From Shewanella litorisediminis (GTDB taxonomy: Bacteria > Pseudomonadota > Gammaproteobacteria > Enterobacterales > Shewanellaceae), in contig NZ_CP069213.1 in assembly GCF_016834455.1 (NCBI RefSeq), forward strand, positions 1,302,501-1,366,500: DNA of 64,000 nucleotides. Direction: 5' to 3'. Below are positions 62,630 to 64,000 of the stretch, in pieces. A program made the position numbers and the translations under genes. The stretch's first letter is position 1. The number at the start of each line of letters is the position of its first letter. The notes under the pieces were generated by a model. That model was not told the origin of the DNA. It saw only the letters and a program-made list of their open reading frames with translations, and ran no database searches.

Positions 62630-64000
62630 CTATTTGTAACGAACCGGGTGAATTATATCGACTCCGGCCGCTTTGCCCTCGCCGTGGCAGACGGCGCAGG
62701 TTTCACTGCCCGGCTGATAACTGCCTCTCGGATCCGATGCTACACCGCCATTGGCGCGCACGTGGGCCAACAACGAGTCCTTTGGTCCATGGCAACTGAT
62801 ACAGGCAGAAGCGATAGGGGAGAACTCGACTTCATTACCATTGCCATCGGTTGCCGGTGTGGCCGGCACCTTGGCAAGGCCGCTCAGACTCAGGCTGCCT
62901 TTTTCGTGACAACTGGCGCAATTGCCATAGTGTTCAGGGAAGGTAATGGGATCTTCACCCGTTCGCTTTCCGGCGTGGTGGGCGTGAATACGCACCTTGA
63001 AGTCGATGTGATTTTGGATCTCCTTGCGGCCCGCATTATTGTACGACGGGTTATGGCAGGTCTGGCACTCGCCTTCGAAGTTACTGCGACGGCCACTATG
63101 GGCCATTTTGCTTTCGAATTTAGCCAGGTACTTATTGTCGTGGCAATTGTCGCAGGTACTGTTTTTCACCACACTGCGGCGTGCGCCCAGTCCGCTATCG
63201 CCCTGAAGGTTAAAGACTACCGCAGGTCCCGGGATCACCGATGGGTTTATCGCTTCATCGGTGCCACTGCCACAGGCCACACCAGCTAGGGTGTCTCTAT
63301 CAACACACATATTGGTGGTGATGAAGGCCGAAGACGGCAGCCCTGGGTCTACCGTCAGGCTGAAGGCGTTTTCGTATTGGAATACTCCGTCGCTGCCTGA
63401 GACCGGGGTGAGGTTTAACAGGTTCACGTTGGTGTGGCCAGCGGTGAAGTCCTGCTCGTTGCCAAAACCTAAGTACAGGGTGCTGTACTTGATTCTGGGG
63501 TCGGCATTCGGGCTTGGCTGGGCTGTACCCTTGCTGTCTTTGAAGCTGACCGCAAACTTAAGCATGCCGCCTTCCAGACTCACTGAGTCGGCCACCAGTG
63601 CGGCACGATAATCCAGACGCATATTGTCCTTGGCAATGGCGTCGGTGAAGTGATGTCCGGCGCCTTCCATGCCCTGGTCTGCGTGACAGGTACTGCAGGC
63701 GTGGTCTGGCTGATACTTGGCATGCATTTCGGCCTTAATGGTGGCCGGATCTGTGCTGTCCACGTGGCAGGAGCCGCAGGCAAGCGCCCTGTGATGACGG
63801 AAGTTACCCGCATCCAATGGCCGGTTATCGCCTTCCTGGTGGCAGACGCGGCAATCGTAGGCATCGGCGGGGAAGGTGACCTCAGAGAAATCATGTACGC
63901 TGCCACGGTATCCCACCATGAAATACTTGCCCCTGTGGATTTGGTGCAGCATGTAGCCAAAGTCCAGCGGTGCGCCCGTCTCGGGATCGGCGGCGTAACT
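62630..64000 (-). CDS. UndA-like OmcA/MtrC-family cytochrome, C-terminal part
   Basis: The frame is open from the window edge to a stop at 62630, giving the last 456 residues; the N-terminus lies outside. Eight CxxCH motifs are visible (CRVCH, CGSCH, CSTCH, CDNCH, CQTCH, CASCH, CISCH, CAVCH). By alignment with the UndA-like neighbour, which has two more motifs before SYAGDPETF (here SYAADPETG), the full protein should have ten hemes. It shares with that neighbour LDFGxMLHxIHxGxYxMVGY, the HDxSxVTFP block and the C-terminal IHPV/VHPV end, so the two look like tandem paralogs. Predicted surface terminal reductase. Confidence 0.9.
   Translation of the reverse strand, partial: SYAADPETGAPLDFGYMLHQIHRGKYFMVGYRGSVHDFSEVTFPADAYDCRVCHQEGDNRPLDAGNFRHHRALACGSCHVDSTDPATIKAEMHAKYQPDHACSTCHADQGMEGAGHHFTDAIAKDNMRLDYRAALVADSVSLEGGMLKFAVSFKDSKGTAQPSPNADPRIKYSTLYLGFGNEQDFTAGHTNVNLLNLTPVSGSDGVFQYENAFSLTVDPGLPSSAFITTNMCVDRDTLAGVACGSGTDEAINPSVIPGPAVVFNLQGDSGLGARRSVVKNSTCDNCHDNKYLAKFESKMAHSGRRSNFEGECQTCHNPSYNNAGRKEIQNHIDFKVRIHAHHAGKRTGEDPITFPEHYGNCASCHEKGSLSLSGLAKVPATPATDGNGNEVEFSPIASACISCHGPKDSLLAHVRANGGVASDPRGSYQPGSETCAVCHGEGKAAGVDIIHPVRYK

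Noticed and set aside
54978..64000. Repeated CxxCH-coding stretches considered as a DNA repeat array
   Set aside because: The recurring TGTGGCA/TGACA-type words are heme-binding codons at irregular spacing inside genes, not a CRISPR or tandem repeat.

Overview
The window reads as chromosomal DNA of a marine or sediment gammaproteobacterium of the genus Shewanella, closest in flavour to S. amazonensis-type strains. This is an inference from gene content: a metal-reduction cluster of outer-membrane multiheme cytochromes with MtrA/MtrB, an oleABCD long-chain olefin operon, a GalNAc (aga) operon of the Shewanella type, an NhaC-type lysine transporter under a lysine riboswitch, and PanP in place of PanD. 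There are no rRNA or tRNA genes, insertion sequences, prophage genes or CRISPR arrays that I could recognise. Coding density and base composition look even throughout.

Layout. 1-909: 5' part of an exported amidohydrolase (minus strand). 1054-1446: H-NS (minus). 2064-3935: etfBA with a PsrA-type operator and a terminator. 3962-5860: lysine riboswitch plus NhaC-family transporter. 5911-8121: a tandem repeat and a lipoprotein Dcp-type M3 peptidase. 8274-12613: thymidine kinase, a PuuA-like glutamine synthetase and a BCCT transporter. 12682-17357: YajD HNH protein, POT peptide transporter, a subclass B1 metallo-beta-lactamase, a DUF1289 protein and a methyltransferase. 17635-22359: oleABCD with overlapping genes. 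22512-23702: lipoprotein lytic transglycosylase. 23992-28445: an ABC ATPase followed by a giant ABC-permease/M1-aminopeptidase fusion. 28722-30479: phosphohexomutase behind a structured leader. 30626-31828: VOC protein and WYL regulator.

31868-43310 is one coherent GalNAc utilisation locus. A TonB-dependent receptor points one way; agaR, a GH109 alpha-N-acetylgalactosaminidase, agaZ, agaS, agaK, agaA and agaP point the other. The divergent intergenic region carries at least five CTTTC/GAAAG motifs matching known AgaR sites. The pathway is uptake over the outer membrane, release of GalNAc, permease uptake, phosphorylation, deacetylation and deamination/isomerisation to tagatose-6-P. Dedicated tagatose-6-P kinase and catalytic aldolase genes are not seen here.

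43415-51515 holds unlinked genes: PanP aspartate decarboxylase, glycerate kinase, an M4 metalloprotease, a GAF-GGDEF diguanylate cyclase, a UDG-superfamily protein coupled to a small membrane protein, and an M35 metalloprotease.

51835-64000 is the extracellular electron transfer locus, all on the minus strand: a partial 10-heme UndA-like paralog, an 11-heme UndA-like cytochrome, OmcA (10 hemes), MtrC (10), MtrA (10) and MtrB. MtrCAB form the trans-outer-membrane conduit; OmcA and the UndA-like proteins are predicted surface terminal reductases.
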